Origin: Clostridium jeddahitimonense
GTDB lineage: Bacteria; Bacillota; Clostridia; Clostridiales; Clostridiaceae
NCBI GenBank assembly: GCA_000753455.2
Contig: LM994670.1
Location: 1,736,702-1,800,701 of the forward strand
Direction: 5' to 3'
DNA length: 64,000 nt
In this document: one piece after another, positions 1 to 9,164 of the stretch
How the letters are laid out: every line of letters starts with the position of its first letter
Numbering within the stretch: the first letter of the stretch is position 1
Made by a program: the position numbers and the translations under genes
The notes under the pieces: generated by a model
The model's database searches: none
What the model saw: only the letters and a program-made list of their open reading frames with translations
What the model was told of the DNA's origin: nothing

Positions 1-28
1 TATATTTAATAAGGGGATGATTTTATAC

Positions 29-1453
29 ATGTCGAATTTAGAGTTAGCTAAAAAGATTGTTGAAGTTATTGGTGGAAAAGTAAACATTGTTAAAGCTACA
101 AATTGTATGACTAGATTAAGGGTAACTGTAAAAGATTTAGGGCTAATAAAAGAAGATGAGTTAAAAAATATTGATGGGGTACTTGGTGTAGTTAAAAATG
201 GTAATTATATTCAAATCGTATTAGGGCCAGGTAAAGCTAAGAAGATAACTGATATATGTATTGATGAGTTAGGAGTTCCTAGAGATAGTGGAGTAACTGA
301 GGATTGGAAGGAAAATAAGTCTGCGATTAAAGGAGCACAAAAAGAAAGTAAATTTAAGAGAATAATTGCAACTATTGCTAATATATTTATTCCATTAATA
401 CCTGCTATTATAGCTGCGGGGATTTTTAATGGTTTAGCAAGTTTAATTTCTACATTACAAGGGCAAGGAACACTTTCGACAGTTGGTTTTTGGAATGTAA
501 CTCAGTTATTATTCTCTCTTATAGGAGGAGGATTTTTAGGGTATTTTGCTATCTATACAGGTATTAATTCTGCTAAACAATTTGGGGCTACTGAAGGGCT
601 AGGTGGAATGATTGGTGCTATGTCTATTAGTGCTAATATAGTGGCTTTATCTCAAACCTTTGGATTGTATAATGAAGAGATTCCTCTAAACTCTATTTTA
701 ACTACAGGAAAAGGTGGAATTATTGGTGTTATAATGGGTGTTTACTTATTGGCAAAAATAGAAAAGGCTATACATAAGAGAATGCCTGACGTATTGGATT
801 TAATATTAACACCTTTATTAACATTACTTATAACAGCTATTTTATTTGTATTTATAATAATGCCTGTAGCTGGATTTATATCTGATGGATTAGTTTCTGC
901 TTTAAGTGTAATAATAAATTCTTCAAACCCAGTTGTAAGTATAATTAGTGGATATGTATTAGCGGCACTTTTCTTACCAATGGTTTTATTGGGATTACAT
1001 CATGGATTAATTCCTATCTACGCAGTTCAATTAGAAGCTATGGGTGGAGTTTCTTTATTTCCAGTACTTGCTATGGCTGGTGCAGGACAAGTTGGAGCTG
1101 CTATAGCTATATATCTAATAGCTAAAAAAGTTCATAATGATAGATTAAAGAAGGTTATTGTAGGTGCATTGCCAGCAGGATTCTTAGGTGTCGGAGAACC
1201 TTTAATATATGGTGTTACTTTGCCTATGTTTAAACCATTTATAACCGCTGGGTTAGGAGCAGGATTTGGTGGAGCCTATGTAATGCTTACACACGTTTTA
1301 GCAAATTCATGGGGGCCTTCAGGTTTAGTTGCAATTCCAATAATGCAACCTCAGTCAATGTTAAATTTCTTTTTTGGTCTTTGTATTTCATACATTGCTG
1401 GCTTTATTATAACTTATTTTGTAATAAAAGAAGAAGATGTAAAGAATGTATAG
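29..1453 (+). CDS. murP: PTS sugar transporter EIIBC, MurNAc type
   Basis: Phosphotransferase permease that imports and phosphorylates a sugar at the membrane. The EIIB domain is N-terminal (about residues 1-85), with the phospho-accepting Cys26 in ATNCMTRLR. The EIIC domain follows, with many hydrophobic segments and the glucose-superfamily signature GVGEPLIYG near residue 390. No EIIA domain is fused, which fits MurP-type N-acetylmuramic acid permeases; sucrose or trehalose EIIBC proteins look similar, so substrate is inferred. I chose ATG 29 because the AAGGGG ribosome site abuts the upstream ATG at 17. The usual partner murQ would lie left of the window. Confidence 0.75.
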   Translation: MSNLELAKKIVEVIGGKVNIVKATNCMTRLRVTVKDLGLIKEDELKNIDGVLGVVKNGNYIQIVLGPGKAKKITDICIDELGVPRDSGVTEDWKENKSAIKGAQKESKFKRIIATIANIFIPLIPAIIAAGIFNGLASLISTLQGQGTLSTVGFWNVTQLLFSLIGGGFLGYFAIYTGINSAKQFGATEGLGGMIGAMSISANIVALSQTFGLYNEEIPLNSILTTGKGGIIGVIMGVYLLAKIEKAIHKRMPDVLDLILTPLLTLLITAILFVFIIMPVAGFISDGLVSALSVIINSSNPVVSIISGYVLAALFLPMVLLGLHHGLIPIYAVQLEAMGGVSLFPVLAMAGAGQVGAAIAIYLIAKKVHNDRLKKVIVGALPAGFLGVGEPLIYGVTLPMFKPFITAGLGAGFGGAYVMLTHVLANSWGPSGLVAIPIMQPQSMLNFFFGLCISYIAGFIITYFVIKEEDVKNV

Positions 1454-1559
1454 ATAAAATTGATAAAGAGATGTCATGTAAGTGATTTTTAAATAACTTA
1501 CAGGTACTGCTTGTTAAAAAACTATTGTTAATCCAATATATACTACTTCCCAAAGTGGG

Positions 1560-1592
1560 TAAGGTACAATGATAATTTTTCATTGTACCTTA
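1560..1592. terminator. Bidirectional hairpin between convergent genes
   Basis: Perfect 13-bp stem TAAGGTACAATGA / TCATTGTACCTTA (1560-1572 with 1580-1592) around a T-rich 7-base loop. It lies between the EIIBC gene and the converging DUF1275 gene, whose TGA stop (complement of 1580-1582) is inside the stem. Related palindromes recur at 23738, 26536 and 29227. Confidence 0.8.
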
Positions 1593-2281
1593 TTAAATTT
1601 GCTATTATATATCCAAATAGCTTGAATAAACAAAATAATACTACAAACCCATACAGCCTTAGTATTTAAAAGTAGTGATATTAGTGTACCTGGAATAGCT
1701 CCAATAGCAAAGGAAAAAGTAAGAGATGTAAAGTAAATAAGTGTTTCTAATGATTTTATACTTTTTTGGTCTAAGGCTTTGAATAATAGTTGACCAACAT
1801 TTCTAATATTTCCTGTACATATAGTTGTGTTAAATGGAATGCCAAGACATTCTCTAAATAAACATAATTGATATCCCATTAAAAATGAAACTAGATTAGT
1901 TACAATTAGATCAGGAAAAGTGCTAGGAATTAATCCTATGAAAAATAATAAAGTACTTTCTAAAATAAGAGCTAATATTCTCCATTCACCTTTAAACTTT
2001 GTCTTTATAATAATAGTTTTTACTAATGCACTAAATGCAGCTCCTAATATACAGGCAATAATGGGAATAAAGTAGTTTAGTGCTTCAATATAGTTTCCTA
2101 GACCTATGTTTATTCCTAGTTTTGACATATTAGCAGTATGCATATTAGCTAGTATTTCATTTCTTGTAACATAGGTATATCCGTTCATATAACCACCTAC
2201 GAAGGTTATTATCATAAGGAAAATAGGCCTTGTATAAGGTGGAATTATTTCTTTTCTTTTATCTTTGGCTTTATATTTCAT
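1580..2281 (-). CDS. DUF1275 (YoaK-like) membrane protein
   Basis: Integral membrane protein of the DUF1275/YoaK family, function unknown. The start has PIFLMIITFVGGYMNGYTYVTRNEILANMHTANM (written here only as the region around residues 17-50), typical of the family's first helix and its conserved Asn/Thr loop; five further hydrophobic segments follow. Length of 233 residues is normal. An AAAGGATG ribosome site directly abuts the first ATG (2290), so I prefer the ATG three codons later. The 3' end runs into the terminator stem shared with the facing gene. Confidence 0.75.
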   Translation of the reverse strand: MKYKAKDKRKEIIPPYTRPIFLMIITFVGGYMNGYTYVTRNEILANMHTANMSKLGINIGLGNYIEALNYFIPIIACILGAAFSALVKTIIIKTKFKGEWRILALILESTLLFFIGLIPSTFPDLIVTNLVSFLMGYQLCLFRECLGIPFNTTICTGNIRNVGQLLFKALDQKSIKSLETLIYFTSLTFSFAIGAIPGTLISLLLNTKAVWVCSIILFIQAIWIYNSKFNKVQ

Positions 2282-2419
2282 GTAATTCATCCTTTGACTC
2301 TTTTAATTAGTAAACTTTATGTACATAGTATTCCCTATAAGATATATGGAATTCTTTTAAGCTCTTTATGTTTATATAAATTATTAAAGCTTTCGTCTAT
2401 AATAGGTTAAGTTTAATGG

Positions 2420-2425
2420 TATAAT
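2420..2425 (+). promoter_or_regulatory. Candidate -10 box of the SNF2 gene
   Basis: Perfect TATAAT, 46 bases upstream of the preferred TTG start and immediately before the alternative GTG start at 2429. No clear -35 is seen. Its position argues against translation from 2429. Confidence 0.45.
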
Positions 2426-2470
2426 AATGTGAGCAGAATTATATGTGGATACATTGGAGGAAGTGATTAT

Positions 2471-5400
2471 TTGACAAAGAAAAATAGGAAGATTGCTGAT
2501 TGGCTTAAAATAGATTTTTTAAAGTATAGTGATGATATTATAAGAGATAAAGGGAAAAAAGGCATAAATCTTGTAAAGGAGATAGATGTAAGTGAGGATT
2601 ATTCTGATGGCTTTTTAGATATCTTTGGAGTTGTGAAGTCTAAGGAGTGGTTGACTGATTCTCAGGAAACACATATTAATATAGATTTAAGAAGTAATGA
2701 AATAAATGAATTTGAGTGTGACTGCTATCATCATTATCAAAGTACAATGGATGGTGAGAGATTAGCTTGTGAGCATATTGCAGCTACATATTATAAGTAT
2801 ATAAATATGCTTGAATGTAACAAAATAGATTATCCCAATTTAGAGGTGCTTGCAGAGCAGGAGAAATATAATAAGGGGTTTGAACTTCTTGAAAGATTAG
2901 GTAAGAGTATTGTGAGCAATAGAGAGCTTGTAAATGTTGAAATTTCTTTAATTGAGAAGGATTATAATAGTTATCAAGCATCTTTTAAGATAGGAAATAA
3001 GAAACTGTATGTAGTTAAAAATATTTTCGAATTTATAAAGGCTATGGATAATAAGAGTCAGTTAGAGTTCGGAAAAGGTTTTGTGTATGATGGTAGTATA
3101 CATAAGTTTTCAAAGGAAGATATGAAGATTATTGATTTCATAAGGGAGTATGCTAATATTTCAGAAGCATTAAATGAAGGCAGTAATCAAGGATATGGTT
3201 TTGGATACTATGGATATAATAGGGGAAACTCTGCAAGACTTATAAAAAATAAGGTGATGATACTTGTAGGACCAGCATTAAAGAGATTTTTAGAGCTTGC
3301 TTCTGATAAAACTATAAATATGGAAGCTACTTATTTTAAAGGGAAAACTAATATAATTATGGATAATATACCTTTAAGCTTAAGTCTTAAGGAAGAAAAT
3401 GATGATATTATATTAGAGAAAAATGGTGAGTTTCCTAGAGAGTTAATAAGAAATAGTGGAGTTTTCTTATATGATGAAAAGCTATATATTCCTACAGATG
3501 ATCAAAAGGAGCAGTTATTACCTTTTGTAAATATATTTAGTAGGGATGATAGTGCAATATTTAAAAAAGCTCAAGCAGAAAAAGTTTTTACTACACTTGT
3601 TCCTGCTATAAAAGCTATAGCTAATGAGTTAGTTGTTGATGAAGCTATAGAAGAAAAGGTGACTTCAGAGGAGCTAGAGCTTGAATTTTACTTTGATAGA
3701 GACAGAACTTCTTCATGGTGCATGGTTAAGTGCAAATATGGAAATGAAGTTTTTGATATGCTTCAAGGTTATAAAGGCGAAAAGTACTTAATAAGAGATT
3801 TGAAAAAAGAAAATGACGTAATAAATAGCTTAGGTAATTTTAAGTTTTATATAGATAAAGACAAATTTAAATTTACTGGTGATGATGAGGAATTATATAA
3901 TTTTCTATTTAAAGGTATAGAAAGCTTGAGTAGCATTGGTGAAGTTTATTATTCAGATAGATTTAAAGAGCAGAAGGTTTATAAATCAGGTGCAATAAGT
4001 GCAGCTGTTGGAGAAAAAGGTGGATTTTTAGAGTTTAGCTTTGATATAGACCAAGTTGATTCTAATGAGTTTAATAATATCTTAAAGGCTTTTAGAAGTA
4101 ACAGAAAATTTTATAAGCTTAAAAATGATAGCTTTATAAGTCTAGAAGAAAAGGAAACTCAAGGCTTTTTAGAGCTTCTTGATAATATTTTAGGAGATAA
4201 AAAGCTTAAGGGAAATAAGTTCGAGATATCTAAAAATAAGGCTATATATTTAAGTGATACAATAAGAGATAAAAATCTTAACTTTATAACCGGAAATGAA
4301 GTAGCAGACAATATTAAGGAAAGCTTTGCTACCTTAGATAAAGTTGATTATAAGCTTCCAGAGGAGTTAAAGGCTACCCTTAGAGAGTATCAAATAACAG
4401 GATTTAATTGGTTTAAGACAGTAAGTCATTATGGATTTGGTGGAATCCTTGCTGATGAGATGGGACTTGGGAAAACTGTACAGACTATAGCCTTTTTATT
4501 GTCAGAAAAGGGTAAAAAGAGTCTTATAGTTACACCTACTTCACTTATTTACAACTGGAAAAATGAATTTGAAAAATTTGCTCCTACTATGAAGGTGTGT
4601 ACACTTCATGGAACTAAAGAAGAGCGGGCAGAACTTTTTGAAAAAGTAGAAGAGTATGATGTAATATTAACTACTTATGGAACATTAAGAAATGACTTTG
4701 AAAGATACGAAGAGTTAGCCTTTGATTATTGCATAATAGATGAAGGTCAAAATATTAAAAATCCATTAGCTCAAAGTAGTGAGGCTGTAAAAGAAGTTAA
4801 AGCAAAGGTTAAGTTTGCATTAACAGGAACCCCTATTGAAAATAACTTAATGGAGCTTTGGTCAATATTTGATTTTGTAATGCCAGGATACTTATATAAT
4901 AAATCAAGATTCCAAGAAAAGTTTATAGGGGCAAAGGATGACAGGGCAATAGCAGAGCTTAAAAAACTAATAAGACCATTTGTTTTAAGAAGGCTAAAGA
5001 TAAATGTAATGAAGGAGCTCCCAGATAAGATAGAGAAAAAGTTCTTTGTAGAAATGACAGAAGAACAGAAAAAAGTATACAGCACTTTTGTTAAGGATAT
5101 TCAAGAAAAGATGGAAAATCAAGACTTTTCAAAAGATAAAATTACTGTGTTTTCATATTTAACAAAGCTTCGTCAGCTATGCCTTGATCCATCAATAATA
5201 GTAGATGGATATATAGGAGGAAGTGCTAAGATAGATGTAGCGTTAGATATTATTAAAGAAAATATTGAAAGTAATAATAAAATCTTATTATTTTCACAGT
5301 TTACATCAGTTTTAGCTAATATAAAAGAAGTATTAGACCATAATAACATAGGATATTACTACTTAGACGGTCAAACGAAAGCAAGTAATAGAGTAAACAT

Positions 5401-5746
5401 GGTTAATAGCTTTAACGCAGATAAAGAGAAAAAGGTGTTTTTAATATCCTTGAAAGCTGGAGGAACAGGACTAAACTTAACTAGTGCCAATATTGTAGTT
5501 CATTTTGATCCATGGTGGAATCCTGCTATAGAAGACCAAGCAACAGATAGAGCACATAGAATAGGGCAAAAAAATATTGTTGAAGTAATAAAGCTTATTT
5601 CACAAGGAACTGTTGAAGAAAAGATAATTACTATGCAGGAGAGCAAAAAAGAGCTTATAAATCAAGTTATGGAAGGTGATTTTAAGGAAGGTAGTTTCCT
5701 TAAAAACTTAAAAGATAATGAGATAGTAGAGCTATTTAAATTTTAA
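2471..5746 (+). CDS. SWIM zinc-finger SNF2-family helicase
   Basis: DNA-dependent ATPase/translocase of the Swi2/Snf2 superfamily. An N-terminal SWIM zinc-binding motif (CDC followed by CEHIA around residues 85-110) precedes a long SNF2-associated region. The C-terminal two-lobed helicase has Walker A DEMGLGKT (about residue 664), DEGQ in motif II, LTGTPIENN (motif III) and QATDRAHRIGQ (motif VI). Length is about 1091 residues. The frame is open from GTG 2429, but GGAGG at 2456-2460 sits 10 bases before TTG 2471 and a TATAAT box abuts 2429, so TTG 2471 is preferred. It stands alone; a role in transcription recycling or DNA repair is family-level inference. Confidence 0.85.
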   Translation: MTKKNRKIADWLKIDFLKYSDDIIRDKGKKGINLVKEIDVSEDYSDGFLDIFGVVKSKEWLTDSQETHINIDLRSNEINEFECDCYHHYQSTMDGERLACEHIAATYYKYINMLECNKIDYPNLEVLAEQEKYNKGFELLERLGKSIVSNRELVNVEISLIEKDYNSYQASFKIGNKKLYVVKNIFEFIKAMDNKSQLEFGKGFVYDGSIHKFSKEDMKIIDFIREYANISEALNEGSNQGYGFGYYGYNRGNSARLIKNKVMILVGPALKRFLELASDKTINMEATYFKGKTNIIMDNIPLSLSLKEENDDIILEKNGEFPRELIRNSGVFLYDEKLYIPTDDQKEQLLPFVNIFSRDDSAIFKKAQAEKVFTTLVPAIKAIANELVVDEAIEEKVTSEELELEFYFDRDRTSSWCMVKCKYGNEVFDMLQGYKGEKYLIRDLKKENDVINSLGNFKFYIDKDKFKFTGDDEELYNFLFKGIESLSSIGEVYYSDRFKEQKVYKSGAISAAVGEKGGFLEFSFDIDQVDSNEFNNILKAFRSNRKFYKLKNDSFISLEEKETQGFLELLDNILGDKKLKGNKFEISKNKAIYLSDTIRDKNLNFITGNEVADNIKESFATLDKVDYKLPEELKATLREYQITGFNWFKTVSHYGFGGILADEMGLGKTVQTIAFLLSEKGKKSLIVTPTSLIYNWKNEFEKFAPTMKVCTLHGTKEERAELFEKVEEYDVILTTYGTLRNDFERYEELAFDYCIIDEGQNIKNPLAQSSEAVKEVKAKVKFALTGTPIENNLMELWSIFDFVMPGYLYNKSRFQEKFIGAKDDRAIAELKKLIRPFVLRRLKINVMKELPDKIEKKFFVEMTEEQKKVYSTFVKDIQEKMENQDFSKDKITVFSYLTKLRQLCLDPSIIVDGYIGGSAKIDVALDIIKENIESNNKILLFSQFTSVLANIKEVLDHNNIGYYYLDGQTKASNRVNMVNSFNADKEKKVFLISLKAGGTGLNLTSANIVVHFDPWWNPAIEDQATDRAHRIGQKNIVEVIKLISQGTVEEKIITMQESKKELINQVMEGDFKEGSFLKNLKDNEIVELFKF

Positions 5747-5910
5747 TAATTTTGAATTTAGGAAACAAAGTACTACTATTATATAATTTAAAAATAAAAT
5801 TTAGATTTTAATAATTAGATAAGTTAAAAATATTTTTATAATACTTATAATTTATTGATTTTAGGAAAAAATAGCTACAGGAAAGAATTTAAGCACAAAA
5901 GGTGGTAGCT

Positions 5911-6567
5911 ATGAGTAAAAAGTTATTATATATAAGCGTTAATTCAAAACCAGAAAATTTATCATCTTCTAAATCAGTAGCGAGGGACTTTATTAATAAG
6001 TTTGTTGAAAAAAACAAAGATTTTAAAGTTGAGGAAGTAGATTTATATAAAGAACATATACCGAGATTAGAGTATCAGTATTTTGAAAGTCGTAACTGTA
6101 TTATTAATGAAGAGGCAACAAAGAAATTACCTGAAAAGGAGCAAAAAGAGGTACAAAGAATAAGGGAACTATGTGATCAGTTTATAAGTGCAGATATGTA
6201 TGTTATAGCTGCTCCAATGTGGAGTGTATCATTTCCTGCTCCATTAAAAGAGTATATTGATTGTATTGTTCAAGTAAATAAGACAGTATTAATTGAAAAG
6301 GATAAGAAGCCTAAAGGGTTACTAGATGATAAAAAGAGAGCATTAGTATATATACAATCATCAGGCGGAAGTATTCCTTGGATATTAGATCCAATAATGG
6401 ACAAAGGAGAAAACTACATAGCTTCTATTATGAAACTAATGGGAATAAAAGATGTTATTGAACTTAAAGTAGATGGAACAGGAACTACTGAAGAGGAAAG
6501 ACAAAATTCTATAAATAAAGCTAAAGAAAAAAGTAATGATATAATAAATGGCTTAGATTTTAATTAA
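5911..6567 (+). CDS. azoR: FMN-dependent NADH-azoreductase family protein
   Basis: Flavodoxin-fold quinone/azo reductase using FMN and NAD(P)H. The protein starts with the flavin phosphate loop region LLYISVNSKPENLSSSKSVA and has the family motif AAPMWSVSFPAPLKEYID near residues 100-115. Length of 218 residues fits AzoR. ATG 5911 follows AGGTGG at good spacing; the upstream GTG at 5902 is inside that ribosome site. Monocistronic, with a strong terminator about 140 bases downstream. Confidence 0.85.
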   Translation: MSKKLLYISVNSKPENLSSSKSVARDFINKFVEKNKDFKVEEVDLYKEHIPRLEYQYFESRNCIINEEATKKLPEKEQKEVQRIRELCDQFISADMYVIAAPMWSVSFPAPLKEYIDCIVQVNKTVLIEKDKKPKGLLDDKKRALVYIQSSGGSIPWILDPIMDKGENYIASIMKLMGIKDVIELKVDGTGTTEEERQNSINKAKEKSNDIINGLDFN

Positions 6568-6707
6568 TAAAATGTACTAAATAGCATCTATATAAAATTG
6601 GAATAACTGTTGATTCAGCAATAAATATACTAAATGAAAATGTAGAAATAAGAAATACTTTATATTTGTTTATAAAGAGTTTTTCTTAAACTAAGATTAA
6701 ATAATTA

Positions 6708-6750
6708 ACCAGTATCTATTTGATTAATTCAATATAGATACTGGTTTTTT
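6708..6750 (+). terminator. Rho-independent terminator after azoR
   Basis: 12-bp stem ACCAGTATCTAT / ATAGATACTGGT followed by six T. The remainder of the 408-base gap (6568-6975) shows no gene; its last part should hold the promoter of the merR gene, where I see no clear -35/-10 pair. Confidence 0.85.
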
Positions 6751-6975
6751 AGTATTTATATTGCGCAATATATAATTAAAGAATTTTAATGGAAGGAAAT
6801 GTTAAATAGGTAACGAATAGCATAGCTTAAAAGATTAAATTGTATTTTTATTCATTTTTGCATTTTTATAAGGAAAAGGGAATATTGTTAATTATGACTG
6901 TTTCAGAAATAACAATAGTTATATTTACTAATTATAGTTGGTAAAGTCTGAAAATTTAATATTAGGGGGTTCTGT

Positions 6976-7824
6976 ATGAAGGAAAATGGATTGTTTTGCA
7001 TAGGTAAGGTTGAAGAAATATGTAGGCTCTCCAAAAAGACACTTAGATATTATGACAAAATGGGCATACTATCACCAGATAAGGTATCCAATGAAAGTGG
7101 ATATAGATACTATAGTAAAAAAACACTGTTATCAGTACCAATGATAAAGTATTACAAGCAAAGTGGTTTTAAGCTTGAAGAAATGAGAGCTTTACTTAAT
7201 GGAACACACTTTTCAGTAATAGAGCATCGTTTTAGAGATAAAATAGATGAACTAAAAAAAGAAGAAATTGACTTGAAATTGAAAATTAGGTCAATTGAGG
7301 ATTGGTATAAGCTCATTTTAGAGGCAGAAATGGTGTTAGAAAATAATATGAAAAATATTTCAGTAAAATATATAGAGCCAACTAGATTAGTTTATTTAGA
7401 GCAAGATTTTAAATATGATTACATGGATTCTATTATAAATATAGAATTTACAAATTATATAGACAGTATAAAAAATGCTATAACTGGACCTGTTATAATT
7501 GAATATCCATCTATAGAAGACAAAATTAAAGGAACTTGCAAAAGGGCTAGAATATTACAAAAAACAATTTTAGAGTGTGAAGATGAATTGACAGTTAACT
7601 ATGGAGGTTGTATGTTTGCATCATGTTATCATATAGGATCTCATGAGAAGTTAAACGAAACATATATGAAAATTAAAAAGTGGGCTAAGGAAAATAATTA
7701 TAGTTGTGATTCGAAATCATATGAGAGATATGTGATAGATTATTGGACAACTAAAGATACTAATAAATTTGTAACTGAAGTAATGGTAAAGCTAACAAAA
7801 GATAAGTGTAGGAAAATAAAGTAA
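6976..7824 (+). CDS. MerR-family regulator, BmrR-like, of the choline BMC locus
   Basis: Transcription activator. The N-terminal MerR winged helix-turn-helix (about residues 8-75) contains SKKTLRYYDKMGILSPD and SGYRYYS. A linker helix (about 80-125) follows, then a GyrI/BmrR-like effector-binding domain (about 130-282) ending in EVMVKL. BmrR-type domains bind organic cations, so choline or trimethylamine is an attractive ligand, by inference. It sits directly upstream of the transporter operon. Promoters at 7930 and 9690 carry the same CCC/GGG palindrome inside an over-long 20-bp spacer, the hallmark of MerR-activated promoters. ATG 6976 follows a TAGGGGG ribosome site. Confidence 0.85.
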   Translation: MKENGLFCIGKVEEICRLSKKTLRYYDKMGILSPDKVSNESGYRYYSKKTLLSVPMIKYYKQSGFKLEEMRALLNGTHFSVIEHRFRDKIDELKKEEIDLKLKIRSIEDWYKLILEAEMVLENNMKNISVKYIEPTRLVYLEQDFKYDYMDSIINIEFTNYIDSIKNAITGPVIIEYPSIEDKIKGTCKRARILQKTILECEDELTVNYGGCMFASCYHIGSHEKLNETYMKIKKWAKENNYSCDSKSYERYVIDYWTTKDTNKFVTEVMVKLTKDKCRKIK

Positions 7825-7827
7825 ACG

Positions 7828-7842
7828 TTGCCCTAAGGGTAA
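7828..7842. promoter_or_regulatory. CCC/GGG palindrome at the 3' end of merR
   Basis: TTGCCCTAAGGGTAA, a near-perfect 15-bp palindrome starting four bases after the merR stop. It resembles the operator core at 7936 and 9696 in strongly AT-rich surroundings. It may be an accessory operator; no promoter boxes flank it. Confidence 0.4.
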
Positions 7843-7886
7843 AGTAATAAAGCTAATGTAGTATTTAATAAGAGTTATTTTAGTAT

Positions 7887-7916
7887 ACAAATTACTAAAT
7901 TGGCTTAGTAATTTGT
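7887..7916. terminator. Hairpin between merR and the transporter promoter
   Basis: Perfect 12-bp inverted repeat ACAAATTACTAA / TTAGTAATTTGT with a 6-base loop, ending 14 bases before the -35 box of the next promoter. It could end merR transcription, but there is no T-run after it. A role as a protein-binding site is possible. Confidence 0.45.
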
Positions 7917-7929
7917 AGGAAATTAACTA

Positions 7930-7961
7930 TTGACATTCCCCCAAAGGGAAAGCCCTATAAT
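7930..7961 (+). promoter_or_regulatory. MerR-type promoter/operator of the transporter operon
   Basis: TTGACA (7930-7935) and TATAAT (7956-7961) are both consensus but separated by 20 bp instead of 17. The spacer holds the palindrome TTCCC-CCAAA-GGGAA (7936-7950). An extended spacer with a central dyad is diagnostic of MerR-family activation by DNA untwisting. The first 17 spacer bases are identical to those of the promoter at 9690. Confidence 0.85.
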
Positions 7962-8037
7962 TAAATTAGAATTATTATGAAATCATAAGTGAAGTTAGTA
8001 TGGTCATTATAATTTTAATGATAATATATATTAAAAC

Positions 8038-8053
8038 GTGATAACGTTTAAAT
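8038..8053 (+). promoter_or_regulatory. Possible CcpA cre-like site
   Basis: GTGATAACGTTTAAAT matches the cre consensus WTGNNARCGNWWWCAW with two mismatches and overlaps the dyad AAACGT-gata-ACGTTT (8034-8049). It lies between the promoter and the ribosome site of the permease, where catabolite repression by roadblock would act. Weak evidence only. Confidence 0.3.
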
Positions 8054-8068
8054 GGGAGGGTTTTGTTT

Positions 8069-9160
8069 ATGGGTGAAATGACACGTGCGGTTGATGCTAA
8101 AGCAGTTGCCGCGAAAAAGAAGTTAGCTTCTAACTTTTTTAAAAAAGGTATTTCTATTGCTCTTTTTTCAGGATTGATGTATGGATTTTATTCAGCATTC
8201 TTAACCTTAGGAATGAGCAAAGGCATCTGGGCTGAATGGTATGATCCAACAACATCAGTACTTTCTGTTCTTGTAGCAACATATTTATTAGGTGCACTTG
8301 GAAGTGCTGTAAACGATATCTGCAGTGCTATTTGGGCTATGGGATGGGCTGCATATAAAGGAAAGATTGTAGATTTCTTTAGGTGTATTAAAACTAAGCC
8401 AGGTGGAATGATGATTTTAGCTGCATTGATAGGAGGACCTATTGCTAGTACAGCTTATGTTGTAGGGTTACAGATGGCAGGGTCAATAGTTATCCCAATC
8501 GCTGCACTTTGTCCAGCTATTGGCGCAATATTAGGTAGGATATTATATAAGCAAGAATTAAATAAGAGAATGGCTCTAGGTATTTTTATTTGTGTAGTAG
8601 CTAGTTTTATGATAGGAAGTACAAGTATTTCAGGGGATGCGCCAGAAGGGATGTTCTTAGGAATTTGTATCGCATTAATAGCGGCTTTAGGTTGGGGATT
8701 TGAAGGATGTGTTGCAGGCTATGGAACATCAATGATAGATTCAGAAATTGGAATTACAATTCGTCAAGTAACATCAGGATTATCAAATTTGATAATATTA
8801 GTACCATTGTTTGGAATAATATTTGGTGATGGAATAGGTTTTGCATCTAATTTAATAGTACAAGCATTTACTAGTGGACCAGCAATGATATGGTTTGCTC
8901 TTTCTGGATTATGTGCATTTGTATCATTTATGTGTTGGTACAATGGTAATAGTATGTGCGGAGCAGCTTTAGGAATGGCTTGTAATGGAACATTTTCATT
9001 CTGGGGACCATTCTGTTGTTGGATAGTATTAGGGGTATTTGGTGGAATGGAAGGTTGGGCTTTGCCTCCTATAGTATGGTTCGCTGCTATTTTAATGGTA
9101 TTGGGTATTTTAGTAATAGCAACGAATCCGTTAGAGTTATTTAGTAAAAAGGAGGAGTAA
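8069..9160 (+). CDS. DMT/EamA-like 10-TM permease, putative choline transporter
   Basis: Polytopic membrane protein of 363 residues with about ten hydrophobic helices in two halves, as in the drug/metabolite transporter superfamily. The inner half boundary lies near LYKQELNKRMALGIFICVVA, typical of the DMT repeat junction. It has its own MerR-type promoter matching the one of the BMC operon, so it most likely brings in the BMC substrate (choline) or exports a product such as trimethylamine; direction is inference. ATG 8069 follows GGGAGGG by eight bases; a TTG two codons upstream is less well placed. Cotranscribed with the next small gene. Confidence 0.65.
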   Translation: MGEMTRAVDAKAVAAKKKLASNFFKKGISIALFSGLMYGFYSAFLTLGMSKGIWAEWYDPTTSVLSVLVATYLLGALGSAVNDICSAIWAMGWAAYKGKIVDFFRCIKTKPGGMMILAALIGGPIASTAYVVGLQMAGSIVIPIAALCPAIGAILGRILYKQELNKRMALGIFICVVASFMIGSTSISGDAPEGMFLGICIALIAALGWGFEGCVAGYGTSMIDSEIGITIRQVTSGLSNLIILVPLFGIIFGDGIGFASNLIVQAFTSGPAMIWFALSGLCAFVSFMCWYNGNSMCGAALGMACNGTFSFWGPFCCWIVLGVFGGMEGWALPPIVWFAAILMVLGILVIATNPLELFSKKEE

Positions 9161-9164
9161 AAGT

